This document shows, one piece after another, positions 58,101 to 64,000 of a stretch of 64,000 nucleotides of DNA. The stretch spans positions 31,501,259-31,565,258 of the forward strand of contig CAIIXF020000009.1 in NCBI GenBank assembly GCA_903813345.2. Reading direction: 5' to 3'. The first letter of the stretch is position 1. Every line of letters begins with the position of its first letter. The translations under genes were made by a program, and so were the position numbers. The notes below the pieces were generated by a model. The model searched no databases, was not told where the DNA came from, and was given only the letters and a program-made list of their open reading frames with translations. The stretch comes from Owenia fusiformis. Taxonomy: Eukaryota; Annelida; Polychaeta; Sabellida; Oweniidae.

Positions 58101-61100
58101 ACATTATGAGAGGTTCAAGAGTAGACATTAATATATTCTAAAGATGAACATGTATTCATGTTAATGAAATGAAATAAAATGAAACATTTGCAATATGATG
58201 ATGATGTTTAAACATGATGAAAGCATAAAATGTAAAATAAAAAAGTAAAGTAAAAAAATAAATAAAAAATAAAATAAAATGTAAAATAGATGTGCAAATA
58301 ATGAAAATCTATATACCTGCTTCCATTTTAAAGCCATGGAACTGCTGCTTAATAGTGGCAATAGACCCTTTCCTACTACCAAACTCTGCAAATCTGGAGG
58401 AAAGATTTTATTGGTTAGAGTCACAGCAGGTTAAACTATTTCTTCAAAAAACTTTGTAACAAAGAATTTTTTAATACACAGGCACAGAATCCTTTGCAAT
58501 GAAGCTTTTTCTCAAAGAGATTCATAACAAAGCAATTTAACCTTGCTATGTTACAGATATACCATTGTTAATACAGTAGTGTATTTTGTCAAACACCCTG
58601 AAGTTTAATGCAACACAAAATTTTTATTGCCTGAATTAAGGATCCTACCAAGAGTACCTATTGGTCCGTGCTCTTACACAAGTAAAATATAATTTATAAT
58701 CCAAGGCAAAAAACTTAAAAACTTTACTTTTAAAAATAACATTGCAACCATTTGAATCTCTATTTACACTCAAACAAATATAAAAGAATTTGGTATTTTG
58801 ACCAGAAATCAATAATATATTCGGCATATTATATATTAATATAATCATTTTGCAAACTATTCCATTCCTACATTTCAGCGCGAAGTTTGCTGAAACCGAC
58901 TTTTGATCATTTGAAAGTCTTACACAGGAGTATAATGGGTTTAAATTCAAGTTATGCTTACAAATATTGATTAAAATAACAATAAATTTCTATAATTCAT
59001 AAGATACACTTTCACCTGTTCTTCCTAGACTCCCTTCTGGCTGGTATGGGCTTCTGTGGAGTCCTGGGTTTGTTGCCCTACAACAAACATATGTGTGTCA
59101 TAAAACATGCAACTCTTCTCATTTTGAAATAACTTCATCATTAGACCTTTCAAAGAAACCCTGTCACCTTTTGGTACATCGAAGAAGCTATGATATATTG
59201 GCCAGATTGACGATGTCATATATGTTGTGCTTTTTCAGAATTAGCAAAAGGCCAAAACTGATCCTATTTTGACTCAGCAGATTACTCCCTACTTGTACAA
59301 CCTATGGAAAGGTATATTATAATTAAAAGGAATCGTCATGAATTCTCTTGTGATATGACAGAGTGCTCAATGAGTGTCATCTTTGGCAAATGTCTCAATG
59401 TCAAATGTGACATCTTGCACATGTAACAGTATTATAAGGTAAGGTACTCAGATAAAATCAGAGATAATTGAAATTATTAGATTTTAAATCAAAGTATTGA
59501 TTTAATTTTAAGGTTACTTACAACTGCAGGAGACAAAGGCATGTTGAAAGTGCCGCTACCCCCACTTCCTGTCTTCCCATGATCCTTCAGTCTGCAAATA
59601 ATAGTATTATAATATCATGTAACTATTTCAATATAGCATAAATTTGGATGAATCACAGATGAATAAAGCATAAGACATATGAGTTAACTTACAAAGACAC
59701 AATTGAATTGAACTTGTTCTAGGTGTTTCCAGATCTATGTGTTGAACTGTCAAAAATAATTTTACTCTGCTGTCATTTAATAAGCACCGTAAATTCTGAG
59801 TTTGTCAACTGTTTGTCTGAGTTTGTCAAAAGTCAAAATGAGCATATATAAACTATAAAGTACAGGTGTACTTACACTTCTAGTGATCTCGTGACAACAC
59901 CAGAGCGTATCTGTGCATATGCATTCATAAAATCATATGAATTCCCTTTAGTTGTCAGCCACTTGGATATTGTACTGAGGTCTTCAATTACATCTTGTGA
60001 TAGTGTTTCTAACTTGAGTGACTCATCCTCAGACTTTTCCTCTACAATATGAAGGCAAATGAAAAAGTCAATACATGAAATGGTTTTGATTTACATGTGA
60101 GCCACATCTGTGATTTTGAACCAAGAATAATCCAGATAGAATATTTAATTCTGAATATTATATATTATTATATCACTATCTAGCTAGCGACAGTATGATT
60201 GGTCAAAACCGGGTCACATGTCGTGGGATATCTGGCGATATTCAATGGCAATGCTAATCAGATAAGACAACCGTGAGATATCTAGCGATATCCCACGCTC
60301 CCGGGAATTTTCAAAGAATTTGTTTTCGTTCAGTGTAAATAATTTAGTTCAGTTTAAGTCAAAATGGCAGACGAACCGAGTAGATTCGTAAAAATATCTG
60401 AAGACTTAATGACTTAACAATATTAGGGATGTTTAGCTAGACAGTGATATAATAAAACAAATATTTCACTCTATTTTCGGTGAAAACCTGTAGCACTTTC
60501 ACAAGGTGATATTCCACTTGCCCTTCGGGCGTTGTGGAATATCACTTGTGAAAGATGTACAGGTATTCACCTCGATAGAGTGAAATATTTGTTCAGTATT
60601 CCATAAAATGCTTATTAGTTACATCTGCATATACGAGGGTTGTCCAAAAAGTATTGACATTATTGTATTAATATGAAGCCAGAATTCAAAAAATATTTAT
60701 TTATTTAGATTATTTAGGTAAGAGCTTGTTACAAATATTATTGAATGTTCCTTGTATATGCATCATATACAAATGTTCTTTGCATCACTCAAACAATCTA
60801 AATGGGTATTTCATATTAATAATTTATAATCCAAAATCTTATAGAATAAAAACATTTTTCTGACAATGTTATTACAATGTATTTTCATCCAATTTTGTCC
60901 AATCAGAGAAGGACCGACAGGATACAATGTACATATACAATAAGAAAACAACTTAACAGAAATAATAACATCATTCTATTCTGTAGTTAGAAAACTAATA
61001 TATTCAGTCATATTGGGTAAAACAATAACAGATATTCGTAATTGCAAGATAATTCAATGTCCAATCAAATACAATTTAGATGTATTCCACTAAATATTGA

Positions 61101-63831
61101 TTTTAATGTACATGTACAGGGTGTCCAATAAATAAGGTGAAAGATATTGTAACTTTCTTAATATTGCACCAATCTTGGTGAAATTTTCAGAGTTTGTAGC
61201 TCAAACCTATTTACCTTTATTCTGTGAATTTAAAGCGTCTTCTATTTGATTGGCCAGAGTTGTGGTTGCTATAGCAACCGAAACAACAAAATGGCGGGGC
61301 AAGTTTGTCTACGTCACAACTTTCCAAAACATATTTATTCTTTCTGATAGCTTTATTCATACTCCCAGGTCTATTACCATCACAAATACAATATAAAAAC
61401 AGTCCTAAAGTACAATTGTTATGAAAATAAGCTATTCAACATAATGTCCATCTCTAGCTTTACACTTCTTATGCCTATTCACCCACTCTCTAAACACACA
61501 CACTTTCAAACCCATTCTTGCCCATTTCCTGAAGTCCTGCTAAGACATGTGATCTGAGTTCATCAGTGCTTCCAAATTTATTTCCTCTCGAGTCACGCTT
61601 GAGGTCTGCATATAAGTAAAAGTCATTGGGTGCAAGGTCTGTGGAAAATGGAGAGTGTGCAAGTAGGGGTAGCCCAAGTGCCCTAATAGTTTCACTAGTG
61701 AGCATAGCTGTGTGTGAACTCAGATCACATGTCTCAGCAAGACTTCAGGAAATGGGGAAGAATGGGTTTGAAAGTGTGTTTAGAGAGTGGGTGAATAGGC
61801 ATAAGAAGTGTAAAGCTAGAGATAGACATTATGTTGAATAGCTTATTTTTATAACAATGGGACTTTAGGACTGTTTTATATCGTATTTGTGATAGTAGTG
61901 AGCTATCGACCTTGGGGAAGATGGCATCGGTCACTATAGAGGTTTTATCTTAACTTGGGATATATATTTCTTCACTATTTTAAATATGTGTGTTTTTATT
62001 CATTATTTCAATTTGTAACTTTATAATTGTAACTCTCTAGTGATTAGAGGTAAATAAATATACAATACAATACAATAGACCTGGGAGTATGAATAAAGCC
62101 AGCAGAAAGAATAAATATGTTTTGGAAAGTTGTGACGTAAACAAACTTGCCCCGCCATTTTGTTGTTTCGGTTGCTATAGCAACCACAACTCTGGCCAAT
62201 CAAATAGAAGACGCTTTAAATTCACAGAATAAAGGTAAATAGGTTTGGGCTACAAACTCTGAAAATTTCATCAAGATTGGTGCAATATTAAGAAAGTTAC
62301 AATATCTTTCACCTTATTTATTGGACACCCTGTATATCTTAATATTAGGAAGTTGGGTTAGGTCAGAAAAGAACTCAGAAGTTTAGCCTTAAAGGAATAT
62401 TCCTTGCCAAACCATCTCTCTCCTCATATGGTAGCTATAACCATATATATGCTTGCCATGTTTAGCAAAACACGCAAAAATGTTTTGATACGGTCAAATT
62501 TGATCACTTAGAAATGTGATGCTCAATTCCAGTAAGCTGCCATCTTTTAAAATTTCACACAGGAAGTGATGTCATCGACTCTCAACTTTGCATATAGCAT
62601 TAGGTGAGGAGCTATTAAGAATTACAAAACCAGCTAAATATTCTTTTTCAACTTTGTATCTTATTTAATCCTTCTGAAAATCTCTTCTTTTATTCTAAGT
62701 TGACAAGCCCTGAAAATATTTTTGCACAGAAAGTAATGATCACTTGTCTAGAAGTGATTTTGTGCTACTTTCCTATACTGTTATGGGCAAGGTTATAGAA
62801 GTTGAGAGTTGATGACATCACTTCTTGCAAGAAATCTTAAAAGATGGCAGCTCACTGGAAATAAGCACTAGATTTTTAAATGATCAATATTGACCATATT
62901 AAAACATTTTCCCATGTTTTGCTAAATATGGAAACTATATATATGATTATAGCTACCATATCAAGAGAGAAAGGGTCTGGCAAGGAATATTCCTTTAAAT
63001 CAATGACACTGTATAATATTACATTAAGGGATATACAAAGCATACCTTTTTGTCGGTCACAATACAATATTCAGCTATTATATATATTGGATTAACATAT
63101 GTTAAGCAAGCATAATATAACATATCAACAAAAACCCTGAATTATCATAATTTCACCAAAAGCCTATCACATTATCCCATGTCATAAGTTTATTTTGAAT
63201 TTCAGTGTAATTTTTCACAAACTGATTTCAATAATAAACTTTGACAATAGTTTTTTTTTAATTACGTTGGGATCTCCATTTTTTCCTCAAGTAAGTCGAT
63301 GGATCATCCTCCAATAGATTGGGATGTGTAACCTCTGATCCAAAAATCACATATTTATTCAAGAAAAATGTCAAGAGAAATCTTCAATAAATTTCTGTTT
63401 CAAAAACAATATGTTAAATTAGCAGTATATTTTCTTTATATCTATCTAATATTATATTGAAGAAACCTAAAAATTATGTATTATATTGTAGAAACCTAAA
63501 AACTATGTATTATATTGTAGAAACCTAAAAACTATGTATTATATTGTAGAAACCTAAAAATTATGTATTATATTGTAGAAACCTAAAAACTATGTGCTAT
63601 GATAATCATAATACTAAATGGAAATGGACACAATAATGATGTATTTTGATGACAGAATTTCGGAAACAAAACCATTTAAATATTTATAATTCATTATTGC
63701 TCATTATACATACCTTCCGTCTCTGATAGTTTATTCAAGAGAGCGATGGCTGGTACAGGCTTACTGTACTGTTGAAGAATGTCTTTGAATTCTCGCTCCA
63801 GTGAATCTTTCCCCGCTTCAAATAATGTGGT
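40164..63831 (-). CDS. EXOC7: EXOC7 (Exo70), exocyst subunit; last 19 exons, N-terminus outside window
   Basis: Exons in transcript order: 63831-63714, 60041-59876, 59591-59522, 59077-59016, 58393-58317, 56358-56234, 55900-55796, 52853-52734, 47228-47172, 46667-46608, 46120-46082, 45868-45806, 45537-45468, 45219-45163, 44939-44819, 44396-44301, 44120-44039, 41110-41069, 40400-40164. They join in phase to 1767 nt (588 residues plus TAA), so roughly the first 100 residues are missing. Exo70 helps tether secretory vesicles to the plasma membrane and binds phosphoinositides through its C-terminal domain. Diagnostic blocks: DFMNAYAQIRSGVVTRSLEV, SPAVGNKPRTPQKP, NDPDKSYNLPKDGTVHELTS, FMLNNYNYILKSMKKSG, LKDKDRQIIKDKFTGFNKEM and the terminal KNPDKYIKYTVEDVSSFIDR. 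At the 58393 acceptor, a nearer AG would create a stop; the chosen site keeps the frame (AG|A TTT GCA GAG). Confidence 0.93.
40636..41030. repeat. 24-bp tandem repeat in last EXOC7 intron
   Basis: About 16 units of AACCTCAATTTGCTTATTAG plus GTTT. It gives long meaningless frames on both strands (repeats of NLLIRF and LNLISK). Confidence 0.9.
41111..44038. other. EXOC7 intron without a further gene
   Basis: AT-rich. Contains the element at 41905-42120; small frames at 42737-42940 and 43252-43449 have no recognisable domain. Confidence 0.5.
41905..42120. mobile_element. CAGGCC...GGCCTG element, copy 2
   Basis: CAGGCCAGTAGCCAGGGGGG at the left and CCTGGCTACGGGCCTG at the right, with two long poly-C runs and the shared 'ttcaaaatcattcagttttt' core. 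Confidence 0.75.
44637..44750 (-). repeat. GTCACCACC element, reverse copy
   Basis: Runs from CATTAACATGCAGAATGTCA to TGTGGTGGTGACATAATAA, a fairly complete copy of about 110 bp in an EXOC7 intron. Confidence 0.7.
46924..47051 (-). repeat. GTCACCACC element, reverse copy
   Basis: Runs from GCATTAACATGCAAAATGGC to TATGGTGGTGACATAC, with 'aaacaccaaccaccaaacac' inside. Upstream at 46760-46825 the string CTCATGATTGGCAAAAA is repeated in tandem three times. Confidence 0.7.
47300..47360 (-). pseudogene. Decayed duplicate of an EXOC7 exon
   Basis: The exon at 47228-47172 (NGHKQLFYDHFSEVLILSQ) has a neighbour copy on the same strand reading YGYKQLFFGLFSEVL with the frame open. The flanking intron is duplicated too: 'aaaatgagctatataaatat' follows both copies. 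The acceptor TTTTGCAG of the active exon has become TTTTGGAG, with CCTTAT inserted. It is either a dead duplicate or a rarely used alternative exon. Confidence 0.6.
47480..49602 (+). CDS. DEDDh 3'-5' exonuclease, 4 exons, nested in EXOC7 intron
   Basis: Exons 47480-47555, 47888-48127, 48370-48605 and 49453-49602 join in phase to 702 nt (233 residues). RNase T / DnaQ-type fold: ExoI motif IYDLEATGL (residues 17-25, Asp and Glu), ExoII around HYGDRFDHPKL, ExoIII motif NSHNAIDDVHVLQLLF with His and Asp in the HxxxxD spacing of DEDDh enzymes. It is expected to remove nucleotides from 3' ends using two metal ions. The C-terminal exon ends in a basic tail (KRQRGRK) that could be a nuclear signal. 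The gene lies on the strand opposite EXOC7 within its 5.5-kb intron 47229-52733. In many invertebrates similar genes are annotated as PML-like or exonuclease-domain proteins; the true substrate is unknown. ATG 47480 is the first in frame and leaves a short N-terminus before ExoI. Confidence 0.87.
48843..48982. repeat. AAGTGGAACACC element, copy 3
   Basis: Starts AAACCTGTGTATGTGGAACA then CCTTTGGTACCTCT as in copy 1, and ends in GTGTTCCACTTTACAAATTT. It is in the last intron of the exonuclease gene. Confidence 0.65.
48990..49362. mobile_element. TCTCGGTTTGGAGAAC element, second copy
   Basis: Reverse orientation relative to 35637-36019. Contains AGGAGAACAGTCTCCTGAGC, the two half-units ('taaattatgaatattcaaaa' and 'taaattatgactattcaaaa') and ends GTTCTCCAAACCGAGAATAG. 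It directly abuts copy 3 of the AAGTGGAACACC element. Confidence 0.75.
49680..49685 (+). promoter_or_regulatory. Polyadenylation signal of nested exonuclease
   Basis: AATAAA 78 bases after the TAA; the first canonical hexamer downstream. Confidence 0.55.
50207..50574. mobile_element. AAAGGTGCAA element, copy 2
   Basis: Same orientation and about the same length as 34436-34805, including TCATCAAGACTAACATATAT. Its right end (CTACTTTAA) abuts the exonuclease exon relic. Confidence 0.7.
50574..51265 (+). pseudogene. Remains of a duplicated exonuclease gene (end of exon 3, and exon 4)
   Basis: 50574-50637 reads TYKAQNTTEDVRPLQLLFEK before GTATAT, matching TYNSHNAIDDVHVLQLLFEK of the active gene at exon 3 followed by its donor. 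51187-51265, after TTCAG, reads VVEEMGSPDNQ and then SEHFLKRNTG, matching AMQDMGSTDKR and FDYVLRKTRK of exon 4. The catalytic His is changed to Gln (HNAIDD to QNTTED). The 5' exons are gone, apparently replaced by the element ending at 50574. Confidence 0.7.
51528..52511. mobile_element. Element whose ends are four tandem 16-bp units in inverted orientation
   Basis: Left end: GGTTCCTAGTCAACTCGTAC then three more ACAACTCGTACCCAAG units to about 51600. Right end (52440-52511): four TTGGGTACGA(G/C)TTGTC units, then GAGTTGACCAGTTACC. The two ends are reverse complements including the outer GGT(TC/AA)CT(A/G)GTCAACTCG. The 840-bp interior is strongly AT-rich and has no coding frame. Confidence 0.75.
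52910..55161. mobile_element. Long element with GACTCCAGATT ends and internal direct repeats
   Basis: Left end GACTCCAGATT; the right end is a hairpin AGACTCCAGATTTTCAATCT followed by GGAGTCTAATAAG. Inside, a 200-450 bp block is repeated about four times: CATTGGCTTAACATGGG, GATTCGGATTCCTGAGA, TTTGGAGAACTTTTTATTTT and GACCTAGGCATTTTGGTGTC. Short frames there are repeat translations. It sits in one EXOC7 intron. Confidence 0.6.
53224..53260. repeat. Perfect GC-rich hairpin, 16-bp arms
   Basis: AAGCGCCCCCCGATTT, loop CTTCA, then AAATCGGGGGGCGCTT. An isolated GC-rich palindrome in AT-rich DNA, within the long element above. Confidence 0.9.
55217..55606. mobile_element. Mariner-type MITE
   Basis: Ends TACAGGGTGGTCCAAAAAAT / TTTTTTTGGACGACCCTGTA are inverted, with terminal TA dinucleotides, and extend inward (ACTCGTATTTCAAA against TTTGAAATATGAGT). 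A short frame near the left (55270-55363, containing DQFKPKLRAIIDQSDG) looks like a transposase C-terminal remnant. Confidence 0.75.
55619..55690 (-). repeat. GTCACC element, short reverse copy
   Basis: CATTTGTTACAGAACC...AATGGTGACATAAC beside the mariner-type MITE. Confidence 0.5.
56439..56590. mobile_element. CAGGCCCGTAGCCAGG element, truncated copy 3
   Basis: Shares CCAAAAAATCTTTCAAAATC and 'tgcagtttttcaccatt' with copy 2 but lacks the right inverted end. Confidence 0.65.
56812..56990 (-). repeat. GTCACC element, reverse copy
   Basis: CACCTGCCATTTGTTACAAC ... ACCAACTACCAAACACCAGT ... ATATGTCACCTC; diverged. Confidence 0.55.
56991..58316. other. EXOC7 intron with no gene seen
   Basis: AT-rich. 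A short GTGAAGAC/CAGTGAAGACAAAGTG segment near 57240-57310 resembles segments at 46290-46350 and 46436-46510; otherwise nothing recognisable. Confidence 0.4.
60168..60454. mobile_element. TATTATATCACT inverted-repeat element
   Basis: TTATATCACTATCTAGCTAG at the left is inverted at the right (TAGCTAGACAGTGATATAAT). Inside is an inner inverted pair GTGGGATATCTGGCGATAT / ATATCTAGCGATATCCCAC. Confidence 0.65.
60457..60593. repeat. Long hairpin, GTGAAATATT family
   Basis: AACAAATATTTCACTCTAT ... GGTGATATTCCAC, centre GCCCTTCGGGC, then GTGGAATATCAC ... ATAGAGTGAAATATTTGTT. Arms are about 65 bp. Confidence 0.85.
61490..61705 (-). pseudogene. Mariner-family transposase C-terminal fragment
   Basis: Contains LAHSPFSTDLAPNDFYLYAD, the conserved block before the last catalytic Asp of mariner (DD34D) transposases, then ELRSHVLAGLQEMGKNGFES. 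The N-terminal DNA-binding part and first catalytic residues are missing. An inverted twin lies at 61689-61841 (+). Confidence 0.8.
61689..61841 (+). pseudogene. Inverted twin of the transposase C-terminal fragment
   Basis: Reads ELRSHVSARLQEMGKNGFES then VFREWVNRHKKCKARDRHYV and a stop. It corresponds to the end of the same protein, on the opposite strand from the fragment at 61490-61705. Confidence 0.75.
62389..62998. mobile_element. AAAGGAATATTCCTTGCCA fold-back element, complete copy
   Basis: TTAAAGGAATATTCCTTGCC at the left is repeated inverted at the right end (GGCAAGGAATATTCCTTTAA). Arms of about 220 bp contain TAGCTATAACCATATATAT / ATATATGATTATAGCTA and GATGTCATC pairs. A right half of the same family opens the window at 1-238. 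Confidence 0.85.
63440..63600. repeat. ~29-bp tandem repeat, about 5 copies
   Basis: Unit ATTATATTGTAGAAACCTAA plus AAACTATGT, in the most upstream visible EXOC7 intron. Confidence 0.9.
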
Positions 63832-64000
63832 CTGAAAACAAAATGTTATTTCCTTATACCACTGTATCAGTCACTTTGCAGGTCCACAAAAGTGATTTAT
63901 CCAAGAGACACTTTTCATTGGATAGATAGAACATTATTTGGGATGTTGGAACTTATGACTGATTCTACTCGTCAATGTTCCCTTTCTATCTGTGTATTGA

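Larger units (their letters stand above)
61115..62334. mobile_element. Mariner-type fold-back element with transposase fragments
   Basis: Starts TACAGGGTGTCCAATAAATA and ends TATTTATTGGACACCCTGTA, flanked by TA. The inverted arms extend several hundred bp and include GGTTGCTATAGCAACC on each side. Both arms carry the same transposase 3' part in opposite directions. The right arm has an extra segment of about 190 bp (near 61890-62080). Confidence 0.85.

Noticed and set aside
58386-58393. Nearer acceptor for the EXOC7 exon (…GCAG at 58386)
   Set aside because: Using it would shift the frame and bring an early stop; the AG eight bases upstream in the transcript keeps phase.
58645-58950. 101-codon minus-strand frame in an EXOC7 intron, considered as an extra exon
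   Set aside because: No similarity to Exo70. The phase between exons 59077-59016 and 58393-58317 is already correct without it.
63440-63600. Second CRISPR-like array
   Set aside because: Head-to-tail 29-bp repeat with no spacers.
1-64000. tRNA, rRNA or known small RNA genes
   Set aside because: No stretch with the A and B box spacing or rRNA-like composition was recognised by eye; small RNAs cannot be excluded.

Overview
The window looks like nuclear DNA of an animal, probably a marine invertebrate. It is AT-rich, genes are split into short exons with GT/AG splice borders, introns are full of small inverted-repeat elements and minisatellites, and no bacterial gene layout is present. I cannot name the species. 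All exon borders below were read by eye from splice sites and checked only by requiring the codon phase to stay open across every junction.

Five coding units are supported. (1) 482-6248, +: DPH7 (WDR85-type WD40 diphthine methyltransferase), 7 exons, 408 codons. (2) 7038-9665, +: two tandem copies of a glycosyltransferase-61-like type II membrane protein. The first is cut short by a frameshift and a repeat element; the second is an intact single-exon gene of 440 residues. (3) 14682-37476, +: a 25-exon gene for a 1330-residue secreted, probably GPI-anchored protein. It has a signal peptide, a furin site near residue 1004 and a hydrophobic C-terminal tail, which is the architecture of the mesothelin/stereocilin/otoancorin family. 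(4) 63831-40164, -: EXOC7 (Exo70 subunit of the exocyst). The last 19 exons (588 codons) are present and the N-terminal part lies beyond the right edge. (5) 47480-49602, +: a 233-residue DEDDh 3'-5' exonuclease nested head-to-head inside one EXOC7 intron, followed at 50574-51265 by the remains of a duplicate copy.

Genes 3 and 4 are convergent, with about 2.7 kb between their stop codons. Most of the remaining sequence is introns carrying transposon remnants. These include about eleven copies of a GTCACCACC/GGTGGTGAC element, a mariner-type fold-back element with transposase fragments, several families with long inverted arms, an unusual element whose ends are each four tandem 16-bp units, and long elements with short inverted ends around internal tandem arrays. 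Minisatellites occur in introns of DPH7, the mesothelin-like gene and EXOC7.

The genes do not form one pathway: translation-factor modification (DPH7), Golgi/ER glycosylation (GT61), cell-surface protein (mesothelin-like), exocytosis (EXOC7) and nucleic-acid degradation (exonuclease).
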